64,000 nt of DNA, taken from positions 646,001 to 710,000 of the forward strand of contig NZ_CP141944.1 of NCBI RefSeq assembly GCF_035658495.1, given 5' to 3'. A model generated the notes under the pieces. It was not told where the DNA came from and did not search any database. It saw nothing but the letters and a program-made list of their open reading frames with translations. A program made the translations under genes and the position numbers. This document shows, piece by piece, positions 24,723 to 34,962 of the stretch. The number at the start of each line of letters is the position of its first letter. The first letter of the stretch is position 1. The stretch is from Novosphingobium sp. RL4 (GTDB lineage Bacteria > Pseudomonadota > Alphaproteobacteria > Sphingomonadales > Sphingomonadaceae).

Positions 24723-26162
24723 TTAACCCACCAGACCGGAAACCGTCGCCAGCCCGAGGAAGACGAGGAAGCCCATCGAGTCCGTCGTCATCGTCACGAA
24801 GATGGACGATGCGATGGCCGGGTCCGCCTTGAGCCGTTCCAGTGTCAGCGGCACGAACACGCCCGCCATGCCGGCGATCAGGATATTGGTCATCATCGCC
24901 AGCGCAATGACCAGGCCCAGCGTGACATTGCCGAAGATCAGGCTGACGACGATGCCGATGACCACAGCGATCGTGCAGCCATTCAGCAGCGCGATGGACA
25001 TCTCGCGCCGCACTGCGCGCCAGGCGTTGGACGCGGTAAGCTGGTTGGTGGCCAGCGCGCGAACGGTGACGGCCAGCGTCTGCGTACCGGCATTGCCGCC
25101 GAGGCCCGCCACGATCGGCATGAGCGTGGCCAGCGCGACCATCTTCGAGATCGTCCCTTCGAACATCGCGATGACCGACGAGGCGAGAGTGGCGGTGAGC
25201 AGGTTGGCGATCAGCCAGCGCACGCGCGCCGAATAGGCATCGCGGATCGGCTCGTTGATGTCGCCGTCGCCCGCGCCGGACAGCAGCAGGGTATCCTCGC
25301 CCGCTTCTTCCTGAATGATGTGGACGATGTCGTCGACCGTGACCTGGCCGATCAGCCGCCCGGCCTCGTCGACCACGGCGGCGGAGATCAGCGCATATTT
25401 CTGGAAGCGCAGCGCGACTTCCTCCTGGTCCATGTCGGCCGGGATCAGGGTCTGGTCGCGCGCCATCACGTCGTAGAGCGGGATGTTGCGGGGGGTGCGC
25501 AGGATCCAGGAGAGCGCGCAAGTACCGATCGGGCGGTGCATCGGATCGACGATGAACACTTCCCAGAACTCGGTCGGCAGCTCGCGGTGTTCGCGCAGGA
25601 AATCGATGAGGTCGCCGACGGTCATCGATTCGTGGACGGCCACGAAATCGCGGCTCATCAGGCGGCCGGCGGATTCTTCCGGATAGGACAGCGCGTTTTC
25701 GATGGCGGCGCGGTCTTCCGGCTCCATCTCGGCGAGTACGGCCTGCTGGTCCTCCTCGTCGAGATCCTCCAGCATGGCGACCGCGTCGTCGGTATCGAGC
25801 TGTTCGGCGATCTCGGCGACGACTTCGGCGGGCAGCGCCTCCATCAGCGCCTCGCGCACCCAGTCGTTCAGCTCGGCGATGACCTCAACGCCCATCAGGT
25901 CGCGGATGGCGCGGGCCAGACCGAGACGCTCGTTCTCGTCGACCAGCTCGAACAAGTCGGCGATGTCGGCGGGGTGGAGCGGTTCGACGAGATCGTAGAC
26001 GCGCTCGAAATCCTCGTCGTCCAGCGCGTCCTTAACGCTGCGGACGAATTCGGCCTTCAGGCGGTTGTCGTCGTCGAGGCTTTCGGACGGCGCTTCGGGA
26101 GGAGCGTCCTGCGCTTCATGGGCGCGATCCTTCAGCTCTTCTTCGAGGTCCGTTTCCGTCAT
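24723..26162 (-). CDS. mgtE: magnesium transporter MgtE
   Basis: A 479-residue Mg2+ channel. The order is an acidic N-terminal superhelical domain (about 30-160), a CBS pair (about 165-290, GQVTVDDIVHIIQEE), a plug helix, then five membrane helices including the selectivity region (GLGGNAGTQTLAVTVRAL). The cytosolic domain closes the channel when Mg2+ is high. Two earlier ATGs (26183, 26207) are in frame; none has a clear ribosome site, so the start is tentative. DUF1489 follows in the same operon. Confidence 0.93.
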   Translation of the reverse strand: MTETDLEEELKDRAHEAQDAPPEAPSESLDDDNRLKAEFVRSVKDALDDEDFERVYDLVEPLHPADIADLFELVDENERLGLARAIRDLMGVEVIAELNDWVREALMEALPAEVVAEIAEQLDTDDAVAMLEDLDEEDQQAVLAEMEPEDRAAIENALSYPEESAGRLMSRDFVAVHESMTVGDLIDFLREHRELPTEFWEVFIVDPMHRPIGTCALSWILRTPRNIPLYDVMARDQTLIPADMDQEEVALRFQKYALISAAVVDEAGRLIGQVTVDDIVHIIQEEAGEDTLLLSGAGDGDINEPIRDAYSARVRWLIANLLTATLASSVIAMFEGTISKMVALATLMPIVAGLGGNAGTQTLAVTVRALATNQLTASNAWRAVRREMSIALLNGCTIAVVIGIVVSLIFGNVTLGLVIALAMMTNILIAGMAGVFVPLTLERLKADPAIASSIFVTMTTDSMGFLVFLGLATVSGLVG

Positions 26163-26327
26163 GCTGGCCGGTCTACGCGCCATTTTCGCAATTGCAACAG
26201 CGCGCATTCGATTTGCCGGGCCGAGGCCAAACTACCATGTCCTGACGTGACATTGCCGCGCCATTCCCTATATCGGGCGCCAATGCCCGACCGGCGCGCA
26301 GCTCGCGCCGGCAGAAGGAGATAGGCA

Positions 26328-26798
26328 ATGGCTGACGAATACCTGACGCTCACTCTCGACACCGGCAACGGCGAAGGCGGCGACGTCAAGATCAAGCTGC
26401 GCCCCGACCTCGCCCCCGGCCACGTCGAGCGCATCAAGGAACTGACCGGCGAAGGTTTCTACGACGGTATCAAGTTCCACCGCGTGATCCCGGGCTTCAT
26501 GGCGCAGGGCGGCTGCCCCAACGGCACCGGCATGGGCGGTTCGGAAAAGCCCGACCTGCAGGCGGAATTCAACGCCGAACCGCACGTGCGCGGCGTCTGC
26601 TCGATGGCCCGCACCAGCTATCCGCACTCGGCCAACAGCCAGTTCTTCATCTGCTTCGACGATGCACGCTTCCTCGACAAGCAGTACACCGTGTGGGGCC
26701 AGGTGGTCGAAGGCATGGAACTCGTCGACGCGCTGCCCAAGGGCGAGCCGCCGCGCGAGCCGGGCAAGATCGTCAAGGCGACCGTTTCGGAAGGCTGA
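26328..26798 (+). CDS. peptidyl-prolyl cis-trans isomerase, cyclophilin type
   Basis: A 156-residue cytoplasmic cyclophilin. Key residues are visible: the catalytic Arg in FYDGIKFHRVIPGFMAQGG, GTGMGG, the SMARTSYPHSANSQFFICF block and FLDKQYTVWGQVVEGMELVD. There is no signal peptide, so this is PpiB-like. The GAAGGAG ribosome site is good. It ends in a strong bidirectional terminator. Confidence 0.95.
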   Translation: MADEYLTLTLDTGNGEGGDVKIKLRPDLAPGHVERIKELTGEGFYDGIKFHRVIPGFMAQGGCPNGTGMGGSEKPDLQAEFNAEPHVRGVCSMARTSYPHSANSQFFICFDDARFLDKQYTVWGQVVEGMELVDALPKGEPPREPGKIVKATVSEG

Positions 26799-26824
26799 TC
26801 CTTTCCGGGCTCTTGCCGACAGTG

Positions 26825-26856
26825 AAAAGGGCGGTGCCGCTGGCGCCGCCCTTTTT
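26825..26856. terminator. bidirectional terminator between ppi and the DUF2059 gene
   Basis: AAAAGGGCGG (26825-26834) pairs with CCGCCCTTTT (26846-26855), with T runs on both strands. It serves the plus-strand cyclophilin and the convergent minus-strand gene. Confidence 0.85.
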
Positions 26857-26869
26857 CGTTACCCCTTCG

Positions 26870-27616
26870 TTACTGCGCGGCCTTTGCCTTTTCGCTCTTC
26901 TCGAGCTCCGTTTCCGATATGCCGAGCAGTTTCGCGAGGCGGGCCTTCTCGCTCTTCGAAAGGTCCGTGTAGCTGCGCGGTGCCGGCAGTCCGGCGCTGG
27001 CGGCCTTCACCTTTTCGACGATGGACGGCATCTGTTCCATCAGCTTGGGAGCGAAGGCCTGCATCTTCTCCATGACTTCGGGCGACATCATGATGAGATA
27101 GGAATCGGCGGCATAGGCCTTGCCGGTCGGCGTCGCGAAGAAGGTGTTGAGTTCGTCGAGCTGGGCGGCGGTGTACTTCCCGGCATAAGCCTGCGTCAGC
27201 CCGGCGCGAACGTCCGGTTCGACCTGGGTCATCAGCGGGATCATCTCGCTCATCATGGTGCGCGTGGAGATCTGCATGCGCTGTTTGAAGGCCGGATCGT
27301 AGATTTCCATGATCTCGGCGAGGGAGGCGGGACCAAGCTTCCCGGGATCGACGCCGCTCAGCCCCGCCAGCTGCCGGAGCGGCATTTTCATGGTGGAATC
27401 CATGATGGAGTCCATCATCTTGTCGAGCGTGCCGTTCATCAGGCGGGCGTAAGTCCCGGCTGGAAACACGTAGTCCACCGTCTGGCGGGCGGCGGCGATG
27501 CGGGCGGGGTCGGTGACGGGGGTGGCAGCCGCCGGTGCGGCAGGCTCCGCGGCCCATGCCGGCGCCGTCGATGCAAGGACGGCCGCCGTGGCAGCGGTAA
27601 GGAAAGCGGATTTCAT
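26870..27616 (-). CDS. DUF2059 domain periplasmic protein
   Basis: A 248-residue exported protein: signal peptide about 1-22 (cleaved after AWA), an Ala/Pro linker, then a helical region with the DUF2059 pattern (YDPAFKQRMQISTRTMMSEM, AGKYTAAQLDELNTFFATPTG). A Lys/Glu-rich C-terminal helix follows. Function of the family is unknown. The frame is open upstream, but the signal peptide fixes the start at the ATG at 27616. It stands alone behind LysR. Confidence 0.85.
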   Translation of the reverse strand: MKSAFLTAATAAVLASTAPAWAAEPAAPAAATPVTDPARIAAARQTVDYVFPAGTYARLMNGTLDKMMDSIMDSTMKMPLRQLAGLSGVDPGKLGPASLAEIMEIYDPAFKQRMQISTRTMMSEMIPLMTQVEPDVRAGLTQAYAGKYTAAQLDELNTFFATPTGKAYAADSYLIMMSPEVMEKMQAFAPKLMEQMPSIVEKVKAASAGLPAPRSYTDLSKSEKARLAKLLGISETELEKSEKAKAAQ

Positions 27617-27693
27617 GCAAGGCCCCCGGATGTCGCGATAAAGTCGCTTGCAACATAGACCGCGCGGCGATCCGGGGGAATGGTATTCGGGCG

Positions 27694-28578
27694 TCAGAGA
27701 CCCGCTTGCAGCAGCCATTCGTGGAAGATGCGCACCGGGCGCGATTCCAGGGCTTTGGGCTTGCAGACGAACCAGTAGCGGTAGGGGCTTTCCACATCGA
27801 TATCGAACAGCCGCGCCAGGCGGTTGTCGTGGCTGCGGCGGAAGTGGTCGTCGTGCATGATGGCGATGCCGAGGCCTTGCGCCGCCGCTTCGAGCACGAG
27901 CTGGCCGGAGTCGAAACGGTCCACCGATGCCGGTTCCAGCTTAGACAGGCCGATCGCGTTCTTCCACGCGTCGAGGCTCTGCGGGAGGTCCTGATGGATC
28001 AGGAACGTCTGCTTGGACAGGATCGCCTCGTCCGGGACGTTGCCGATCTCCTGCGCCATCTCCTTGGAGGTGATCGCGTAGACCTTGTTGTGGTCAAGCT
28101 GGATGCGGTAATAGGCCGGGTCCGGCTCGGGCGAGAGGATGATCGCGGCGTCCAGCGTGTCGCCTACGCGGTCTTCCAGATGGGCGCCGGTGTCGATGTC
28201 GATGTGCAGGCGCGGGTGCAGCTTGCGCAGTTCCGGCAGGCGCGGGAACAGGCGCTGGCCGCCGAACAGCGAAGGCACGCCGAGATGAAGGCGCAGCACC
28301 TGGCCACGGTCGATCTGCGATTCCACCGCTTCGGCCAGTTCTTCCAGCTTGGGGCCGACCACGTTGTAGAAGGCCATGCCTTCGTCGGTCAGCTTCATCG
28401 ACTGGTGCTGGCGCGTGAACAGGCGCTTGCCGGTGAAGTCCTCCAGCGCGGCGACGCGGCGCGAGAGGGCGGAAGGCGAGAGTGCCAGTTCGTTGGCCGC
28501 CGCCTTGGCCGAACCGAGGCGGACGACGCGGACGAAGGCTTCAAGCGCGCGCAGAGGTGGGAGACGACGTACAGGCAA
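27694..28578 (-). CDS. LysR-type transcriptional regulator
   Basis: A 294-residue LysR regulator. The N-terminal winged helix-turn-helix (LRALEAFVRVVRLGSAKAAANELALSPSALSRRVAALED) is clear. The effector domain spans about 92-290. Upstream of the TTG at 28578 there is an in-frame stop after four codons and no ATG or GTG, so TTG is the likely start. It follows corC by 53 bp. The closest family pattern is GcvA-like, but target and effector are unknown. Confidence 0.9.
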   Translation of the reverse strand: MPVRRLPPLRALEAFVRVVRLGSAKAAANELALSPSALSRRVAALEDFTGKRLFTRQHQSMKLTDEGMAFYNVVGPKLEELAEAVESQIDRGQVLRLHLGVPSLFGGQRLFPRLPELRKLHPRLHIDIDTGAHLEDRVGDTLDAAIILSPEPDPAYYRIQLDHNKVYAITSKEMAQEIGNVPDEAILSKQTFLIHQDLPQSLDAWKNAIGLSKLEPASVDRFDSGQLVLEAAAQGLGIAIMHDDHFRRSHDNRLARLFDIDVESPYRYWFVCKPKALESRPVRIFHEWLLQAGL

Positions 28579-28631
28579 TGGCTTGTCTTTTCACTCGGGG
28601 TCTGGAGCCGCCGGCAGGGCGGCACCATGGG

Positions 28632-29555
28632 TTAATCTGTCTCTTCGGCCGATTCCGTGGCCGGAGGATGGAGGCGAAGCCGCGTGACGCGTCGCTCGTC
28701 GCCGTCGGTGACTTCTATGCGCCAGCCGCTGTCATGCTCCAGGACGGTGCCGACCTGCGGAACCTGTCCGGCCAGCACGAAAGCAAGTCCGCCCAGGGTA
28801 TCCACGGCTTCCTCGACTTCGGCCAGGCGCGGGTCGATCCGCTCCGCAACGTCATCGAGTTCGACGCGGGCATCGGCGTCCCAGATACCGCTCTCTTGCG
28901 AAATTAGCAACTCCTCGGGGGCGTCGTCGTGCTCGTCCTCGATATTGCCCACGATTTCCTCGACGAGGTCCTCGATGGTGATGATACCGTCGGTGCCGGT
29001 ATACTCGTCGATGACGACGGCGAGGTGCGTGCGCTGGGCCCGCATGTCCACCAGCACGTCGAGCGCGCCGCGGGACTGCGGCACGTAGAGCGGCTGGCGC
29101 AGCAGGGCCGACCAGTCCTCGGGCGGCTGTTCGCCGCGGGCGAGGATCGGGAACACGTCCTTGATGTGGATCATGCCCTTTATCGCGTCGAGCGATTCGC
29201 CATAGACCGGCATGCGGCTGTGGCCATGTTCGGCAAAGGCCTCGACCACTTCGGCCCAGCTTGCCGAGGCTGGAATCGCCACGATCTCGCTGCGCGGCAC
29301 GGCGACGTCGTCGGCATCGTGCTCGCTGAAGTGGAGCAGATTGCGGAGCATCTGCCGTTCAAGCTGGGATAGATCGCCGTTGGCGGGACCGCTATCGTCG
29401 GCGTCGCCTTCGTGCTCGTTGATGACGTCCTCGATCTGTGCGCGAAGCGACTGATCGCCGTCGTTCTGGAAAAGTCGCCTGAAGACACGCCAGAGCGTGC
29501 CTGTACTGTCCCCATCTCCCGAGCCGGACTCGGTATGGCGGCCATTGTCGGCCAT
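28632..29555 (-). CDS. corC: CorC/HlyC-type CBS-domain protein
   Basis: A 307-residue soluble protein with no membrane helix. An acidic N-terminus is followed by the DVAVPRSEIVAIP motif, a CBS pair (about 88-205, ending DGIITIEDLVEEIVGNI) and a C-terminal CorC/HlyC domain (about 225-300). Relatives are linked to Mg2+/Co2+ resistance and export. It is the third gene of phoH-ybeY-corC (22-bp gap). The usual next gene, lnt, is absent here and LysR takes its place. Confidence 0.9.
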   Translation of the reverse strand: MADNGRHTESGSGDGDSTGTLWRVFRRLFQNDGDQSLRAQIEDVINEHEGDADDSGPANGDLSQLERQMLRNLLHFSEHDADDVAVPRSEIVAIPASASWAEVVEAFAEHGHSRMPVYGESLDAIKGMIHIKDVFPILARGEQPPEDWSALLRQPLYVPQSRGALDVLVDMRAQRTHLAVVIDEYTGTDGIITIEDLVEEIVGNIEDEHDDAPEELLISQESGIWDADARVELDDVAERIDPRLAEVEEAVDTLGGLAFVLAGQVPQVGTVLEHDSGWRIEVTDGDERRVTRLRLHPPATESAEETD

Positions 29556-29577
29556 CGTTTTATGATACCCCTACAGG

Positions 29578-30069
29578 TTAAGATCTGTCGCCATATGGGT
29601 CGGCAATGCCGATGAGGGCAAGAGCCTTTGTTTCGAGGGCCTCCATTGCCTCGGCATCATCGTCCGAAATCTCGTGATCGTGCCCCGCAAGGTGCAGCAG
29701 GCCGTGGATGATGAGGTGGCTGGCATGGTGTTCCACCGGCACGCCTTTCTCCTGCGCCTCACGCGCGCAGGTCTCGAAGGCGAGGGCGAGATCGCCCAGC
29801 ATTTCGGGCGGGCCGTCCGGTGCGAGGGCCAGCAGGTCGGCGCGTTCGAGCATGGGGAAGGAAAGCACGTTGGTGGGCTTGTCCTTGGCCCGCCATTCGC
29901 GGTTCAGGACGTGGACTTCCTCGTCCGATGTGAACAGCAGGCTGGCGAGAAGCCGCGGATTTTCAAGCTCCGGGGCCACTTCCACCAGCGCTTCCAGCGC
30001 GGCTTCGGCAAGGTCGGCCCAGTCGGTCGCAGGGGGCCAGGGCGCTTCGATATCGATTTCGAGATCCAT
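29578..30069 (-). CDS. ybeY: endoribonuclease YbeY
   Basis: A 163-residue zinc-dependent endoribonuclease needed for 16S rRNA 3' maturation and ribosome quality control. The metal site HGLLHLAGHDH (three His) is intact, and the TNVLSFP block before GDLALAFETC is conserved. ATG start at 30069. It lies 33 bp after phoH and 22 bp before corC on the same strand. Confidence 0.95.
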   Translation of the reverse strand: MDLEIDIEAPWPPATDWADLAEAALEALVEVAPELENPRLLASLLFTSDEEVHVLNREWRAKDKPTNVLSFPMLERADLLALAPDGPPEMLGDLALAFETCAREAQEKGVPVEHHASHLIIHGLLHLAGHDHEISDDDAEAMEALETKALALIGIADPYGDRS

Positions 30070-30102
30070 CCCTGGCCCCTTGGCGCAAAATGCCGCTCGG
30101 CG

Positions 30103-31146
<1,044 letters not shown>

Positions 31147-31422
31147 GTGCTCCTTTCGAATGAGGATGCTTCGTTCTGTCTCGAAGATGGCTCCGCGCAT
31201 CGTTTCCTGCAAGGCGCTTCTATTCGAAAATTGCTCGCTTCATGGGGGATAACCTCCCGTTTCGGCGCGCTGCCCGCGATTTGTCGCAGGCTTGCGACAC
31301 ACCTGAAATTTTCCTGCAAACAACATTTTAAGTCCGTTCAGCTTGCGGGGTGCAAACCTGAACTCACAGACCGACCAGGCCCCTTCGGGGATCATGGGTC
31401 GCTCGGTTCAAGGAGAAGCATA

Positions 31423-31914
31423 ATGCGCAAGTTCATCATGGCCGCCCTGGCAGCAAGCGTCATCATTCCCGCAGCGGCGGTGCCGACCATGGCTTCGGCG
31501 CAGAGCGCCCGCGAAGTCCGCGAAAGCGCCCGCGATGTCCGCCAGAGCGAACGCCGCGTCGATCGCGACGTGCGCCGCGGCGATTACCGCGCGGCCGACA
31601 AGTCGCAGCGCCAGCTCAACCGCGACCGCCGCGAACTGCGCGAAGACTGGCGCGACTATCGCCAGGCCCATCGCGGCGATTACCGCCGTCCCGCCTATGT
31701 CGGCCCGCGCGGCTATCACTATCGCCCGGTCGCCGTCGGCCACCGCTTCCAGCCGTCCTACTACGGCAGCCGCTACTGGGTGAACGACTATGGCCGCTAT
31801 CGCCTTCCCGCGCCGCGCGCCGGCCATCGCTGGGTTCGTTACGGCAATGACGTGGCCATGGTGAACATGCGTTCGGGCCGGGTCGTCACCATCCACAATG
31901 GTTTCTTCTGGTAA
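31423..31914 (+). CDS. RcnB family periplasmic protein
   Basis: A 163-residue exported protein. The signal peptide is about 1-26 (ends ASAQ). A highly charged Arg-rich helical segment (about 28-85, repeated RDVR/RRDY) precedes the RcnB domain rich in Tyr and His (GRYRLPAPRAGHRWVRYGND, ending TIHNGFFW). E. coli RcnB modulates nickel/cobalt efflux, but many such proteins lack a known role. An AAGGAG ribosome site sits at the foot of a hairpin-prone leader. It is divergent from phoH. Confidence 0.82.
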   Translation: MRKFIMAALAASVIIPAAAVPTMASAQSAREVRESARDVRQSERRVDRDVRRGDYRAADKSQRQLNRDRRELREDWRDYRQAHRGDYRRPAYVGPRGYHYRPVAVGHRFQPSYYGSRYWVNDYGRYRLPAPRAGHRWVRYGNDVAMVNMRSGRVVTIHNGFFW

Positions 31915-31951
31915 GAATACCGCCGCCGGGCTTGACCCGGGCGGGTCGCGG

Positions 31952-31981
31952 AGGGCCTCCGGCAAAAGCCGGGGGCCCTTT
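31952..31981 (+). terminator. rho-independent terminator of the RcnB-like gene
   Basis: AGGGCCTCCGGC (31952-31963), AAAA loop, GCCGGGGGCCCT (31968-31979), then TT. The stem has one G-T pair. It lies 37 bp after the stop codon. Confidence 0.75.
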
Positions 31982-32058
31982 CCATGCGTGCCGTTCGTGC
32001 GCCGTCTGCGACAGGGCGATCTTGCGGCAGGGGTGGGCAAGCGGCTAGCCTTGCGGGC

Positions 32059-32643
32059 ATGAGCAGGAAAACTCCCGCCGCCAGGATTCTGGCGCTCGCC
32101 CCCGTTCTGGTCCTTGGCCTCTCGCTGGCGGGCTGCAAGAAGGATGCCGCCCCGCCCGAGGCCACCGCTTCGGCGGAACCGGCGGAGGATGTCACCGCAC
32201 CCGCAACGATGACGGTGGAGGACTGGATTCGCGCCAATCACAAGGATGCGCTCTCCACCGACCTCGGCAAGTTGCAGTACGCCGCCGCCGAGACCGACCT
32301 CGACGGCGACGGCATGCCCGAGGTGCTCGTCTATCTCGGCGGGCCGATGTTCTGCGGCACCGGCGGATGCAATCTCGTGGTGCTGAAGCGCGAGGGCGCC
32401 GATCTTCGCAAGGTGAGCGAAACCAGCGTCGTCCAGCTTCCGGTGGGCGTGCTGGAGAGCAAGTCCCACGGTTGGCGCGATCTGGCCGTCACCGTTTCGG
32501 GTGGCGGCATGGCGGAAGGTGTCTCGCGGCTGCGCTTCACCGGCAAAAGCTATCCCACCAATGCCAGCGTGGAAGTGAGCGCCGACGCGGAGCCGGTAAG
32601 CAAGCCGCTGATCGCGGAAGGCGCGCTCAAGCCGCTCGACTGA
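32059..32643 (+). CDS. putative lipoprotein, unrecognised
   Basis: A 194-residue protein with a lipoprotein signal: hydrophobic core and lipobox LSLAGC, lipidated Cys26. A short Ala/Glu linker leads to a compact domain with an EF-hand-like DTDLDGDGMPEVLVYL stretch (residues about 79-94) and GGPMFCGTGGCNLVVL, which could form a disulfide. The DLDGDG pattern suggests calcium binding, but this is inference. The ribosome site is poor. It converges on the hydrolase gene and the two overlap by 17 bp at their ends. Confidence 0.75.
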   Translation: MSRKTPAARILALAPVLVLGLSLAGCKKDAAPPEATASAEPAEDVTAPATMTVEDWIRANHKDALSTDLGKLQYAAAETDLDGDGMPEVLVYLGGPMFCGTGGCNLVVLKREGADLRKVSETSVVQLPVGVLESKSHGWRDLAVTVSGGGMAEGVSRLRFTGKSYPTNASVEVSADAEPVSKPLIAEGALKPLD

Positions 32644-33349
32644 TAAGCCAGCGGCGGAAGGCGGCGTTGACGGCGTCTGGCTGCTCCATCGGCGCCATGT
32701 GCCCGGCTCCCGCGATCACTTCGTAAGTGGCGCCGGGCAGGGCCTGCACCATTTCCTCGGCAAGCCGGGGCGGGGTGAGGGCATCGGCCGCTCCGACCAT
32801 GACCATGGCGGGCACGGTGACGGTGGCGAGCGTCTCCAGCGAATCGGCGCGGTCGATGATCGCGGCCTGCTGGTCCATGTACGTGCCGAAACCCACGCGC
32901 TGGGCCATCTGCACGACCTCCTCGAACAGCGCTTCGGGGCATTCCGGCGCGACGAGCTGGCGCAGCGAACCGCGCAGCACGCTTTCGAAGCCGCGGGTCT
33001 GCGCGGTGCGGATCGCGGCGCGGCGCAAGTCCGCCTGTTCCGGGGTGTCCCCCCGCGCATTGGTGTCGACAAGGGCGAGGCGAAGCACCCGCTCGGGCGC
33101 GCGGCGCCAGATTTCCATGGCGACATAACCGCCCATCGAGAACCCGGCCACGGCGAACCGTGCCGGTGCCGCTTCAAGCACGCGGCTGGCCATCAGGGCG
33201 ATCGAATCGTCCTTCAGGGTATCGCCGATGGAGATATCCGCGATCCCCGAAAGGCCCGAGACCTGCGCCTGCCAGACGTGCCGGTCGCAGGACAGGCCGG
33301 GGATGAGAACCAGTGCCGCCCGCTGTTCCGCCGCCCGCTCTTCCCTCAC
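32627..33349 (-). CDS. alpha/beta hydrolase
   Basis: A 240-residue alpha/beta hydrolase. [14 protein letters not shown] gives the oxyanion strand, [13 protein letters not shown] the nucleophile elbow (Ser), and [13 protein letters not shown] the catalytic His. An Asp in [10 protein letters not shown] completes the triad. The GTG start overlaps the miaB stop (GTGA), so it is translated as the second gene of the miaB transcript. The substrate is unknown; similar proteins are annotated as haloperoxidase- or 3-oxoadipate lactonase-like. Confidence 0.87.
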   Translation of the reverse strand: MREERAAEQRAALVLIPGLSCDRHVWQAQVSGLSGIADISIGDTLKDDSIALMASRVLEAAPARFAVAGFSMGGYVAMEIWRRAPERVLRLALVDTNARGDTPEQADLRRAAIRTAQTRGFESVLRGSLRQLVAPECPEALFEEVVQMAQRVGFGTYMDQQAAIIDRADSLETLATVTVPAMVMVGAADALTPPRLAEEMVQALPGATYEVIAGAGHMAPMEQPDAVNAAFRRWLISRAA

Positions 33350-34680
33350 GGGTGGCCCGGGCTCAGCAGCCTTGCCGAGATCGCGTTGTAGCCGGCTTCG
33401 GTCAGTTCCACCGTCACCAGATCGCCCACCGCGACATCGCCGTCGAAATAGACCGACTGCAGCCATGGCGACTTGCCGAGCCACTGGCCGGGGAACTTGC
33501 CCTTGCGTTCCACCAGTACGTCGCAGGTCTTGCCGACCGAGGCCTGGTTGAAGGCGGTCTGGTCCCGGCCCAGCGCGGCCTGAAGGCGCAGGATCCGTTC
33601 GGTCATGACTTCGGCGGGAACCTGGCCTGCCATCGTCGCGGCGGGCGTGCCTGCGCGCGGGCTGTACTTGAAGCTGAAGCACTGGGCATAGCCGACCGCA
33701 TCGACGAGCTTGAGCGTATCCTCGAACTCGGCATCGGTCTCGCCGGGGAAACCGACGATGAAGTCGCCGGAAAGGGCGATGTCCGGCCGCGCCGCACGTA
33801 CCTTGTCCAGCACTTTGAGATAGCTTTCGGCGGTGTGGCTGCGGTTCATCGCCTTCAGCACCCGGTCGCTCCCCGCCTGTACCGGCAGGTGAAGGTAGGG
33901 CATCAGCTTTTCGACTTCCGCGTGGGCCGCGATCAGCCCGTCCACCATGTCGTTGGGATGGCTGGTGGTATAGCGGATGCGGGCGAGATCGGCGATCCCG
34001 GCCAGTTCGCGGATCAGCCCGTCAAGGCCGACGCGGCGCCCCCTGGCGTCCTCGCCGGTCCAGGCGTTGACGTTCTGGCCCAGCAGCATGATCTCGCGCG
34101 CGCCGGCGTCTACCAGCCGCTTCGCCTCGTCGACCAGATCGGCGTAGGGGCGCGAGACTTCGGCGCCGCGGGTATAGGGAACCACGCAATACGTGCAGAA
34201 CCGGTCGCAGCCTTCCTGAACGGTGAGGAAGGCGGTGGGGCCCGAGCGCCTGCGTTTCGGCAGGGCGCCGAACTTGGTTTCCGCCGGCATGTCGGTATCG
34301 GTGACGCGGCGGCCTTCGCCGGCTTCGCGGATCATGTCGGGCAGGCGGTGATAGGCCTGCGGGCCGACCACCATCTTCACCGCGGGCGCGCGCTTCATGA
34401 TCTCGTTGCCTTCGGCCTGCGCGACGCAGCCGGCAACGGCGATCAGCGGCGAGGACCCGTCGGCGCGGCGAAGGCGGCCGATATCGGAATAGACCTTCTC
34501 CGCCGCCTTTTCGCGGATGTGGCAGGTGTTGAGGACGACGAGATCGGCATCCTCGCCCTCGGGCGCGGCGGCAATGCCCTGTTCGGCGAGCAGTTCGGCC
34601 ATGCGTTCGCCGTCATAGACGTTCATCTGGCAGCCGAAGCTCTTGACCCGGTAGGTCCTGGGATTCTGGGTGGAAGGCAT
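33346..34680 (-). CDS. miaB: tRNA-2-methylthio-N6-dimethylallyladenosine synthase MiaB
   Basis: A 444-residue radical-SAM methylthiotransferase that modifies A37 of tRNAs. The N-terminal UPF0004 domain has the auxiliary cluster cysteines 17, 53 and 85. The radical-SAM domain has CxxxCxxC at 158, 162 and 165 ([12 protein letters not shown]). A TRAM domain ends the protein. Unlike the common miaB-phoH-ybeY-corC operon, here about 2.2 kb and three genes separate miaB from phoH. A hydrolase gene is coupled downstream. Confidence 0.96.
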   Translation of the reverse strand: MPSTQNPRTYRVKSFGCQMNVYDGERMAELLAEQGIAAAPEGEDADLVVLNTCHIREKAAEKVYSDIGRLRRADGSSPLIAVAGCVAQAEGNEIMKRAPAVKMVVGPQAYHRLPDMIREAGEGRRVTDTDMPAETKFGALPKRRRSGPTAFLTVQEGCDRFCTYCVVPYTRGAEVSRPYADLVDEAKRLVDAGAREIMLLGQNVNAWTGEDARGRRVGLDGLIRELAGIADLARIRYTTSHPNDMVDGLIAAHAEVEKLMPYLHLPVQAGSDRVLKAMNRSHTAESYLKVLDKVRAARPDIALSGDFIVGFPGETDAEFEDTLKLVDAVGYAQCFSFKYSPRAGTPAATMAGQVPAEVMTERILRLQAALGRDQTAFNQASVGKTCDVLVERKGKFPGQWLGKSPWLQSVYFDGDVAVGDLVTVELTEAGYNAISARLLSPGHP

Positions 34681-34772
34681 GGCCGGGCGAATACACGCCT
34701 TCGCGCGGCTTTTGAAGGGGCGCCGCCGCGCGGTCGGAACGGTGCCGACTCAGGCATTTTGCGGTTGCAATA

Positions 34773-34832
34773 TGAACAACTGTTAATGTTGGAGATTAAC
34801 CGTTGTTCAGGCTGGAAATGAACCGTTGTTCA
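34773..34832. promoter_or_regulatory. three TGAAC-N4-GTTCA-type sites at exact 23-bp spacing
   Basis: Site 1 TGAAC-AACT-GTTAA (34773-34786), site 2 TTAAC-CGTT-GTTCA (34796-34809), site 3 TGAAC-CGTT-GTTCA (34819-34832). Sites 1 and 2 differ from the perfect palindrome by one arm base each. The start-to-start distance is 23 bp both times. They lie between divergent miaB and the Lpp-like gene, 131-190 bp before the latter. This looks like an operator array for a dimeric regulator that binds cooperatively. Confidence 0.55.
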
Positions 34833-34938
34833 TACTCGAAACCCACGGAATGCGCGGGCCTCCGTTCACCTGAGCAGAAGCACGACCGGCCAGAATCGCG
34901 TTGTCGGAAAAGCGCTGCTGGGCTTGGACAATTGCACA

Positions 34939-34950
34939 ATTGTTAACAAT
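34939..34950. promoter_or_regulatory. 12-bp perfect palindrome at the Lpp-like gene start
   Basis: ATTGTTAACAAT is a perfect palindrome ending one base before the CAGGAG ribosome site of the Lpp-like gene. It shares GTTAA/TTAAC half-sites with the three-site array upstream. It could be a further operator or chance in an AT-rich leader. Confidence 0.3.
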
Positions 34951-34962
34951 CAGGAGAATTCC

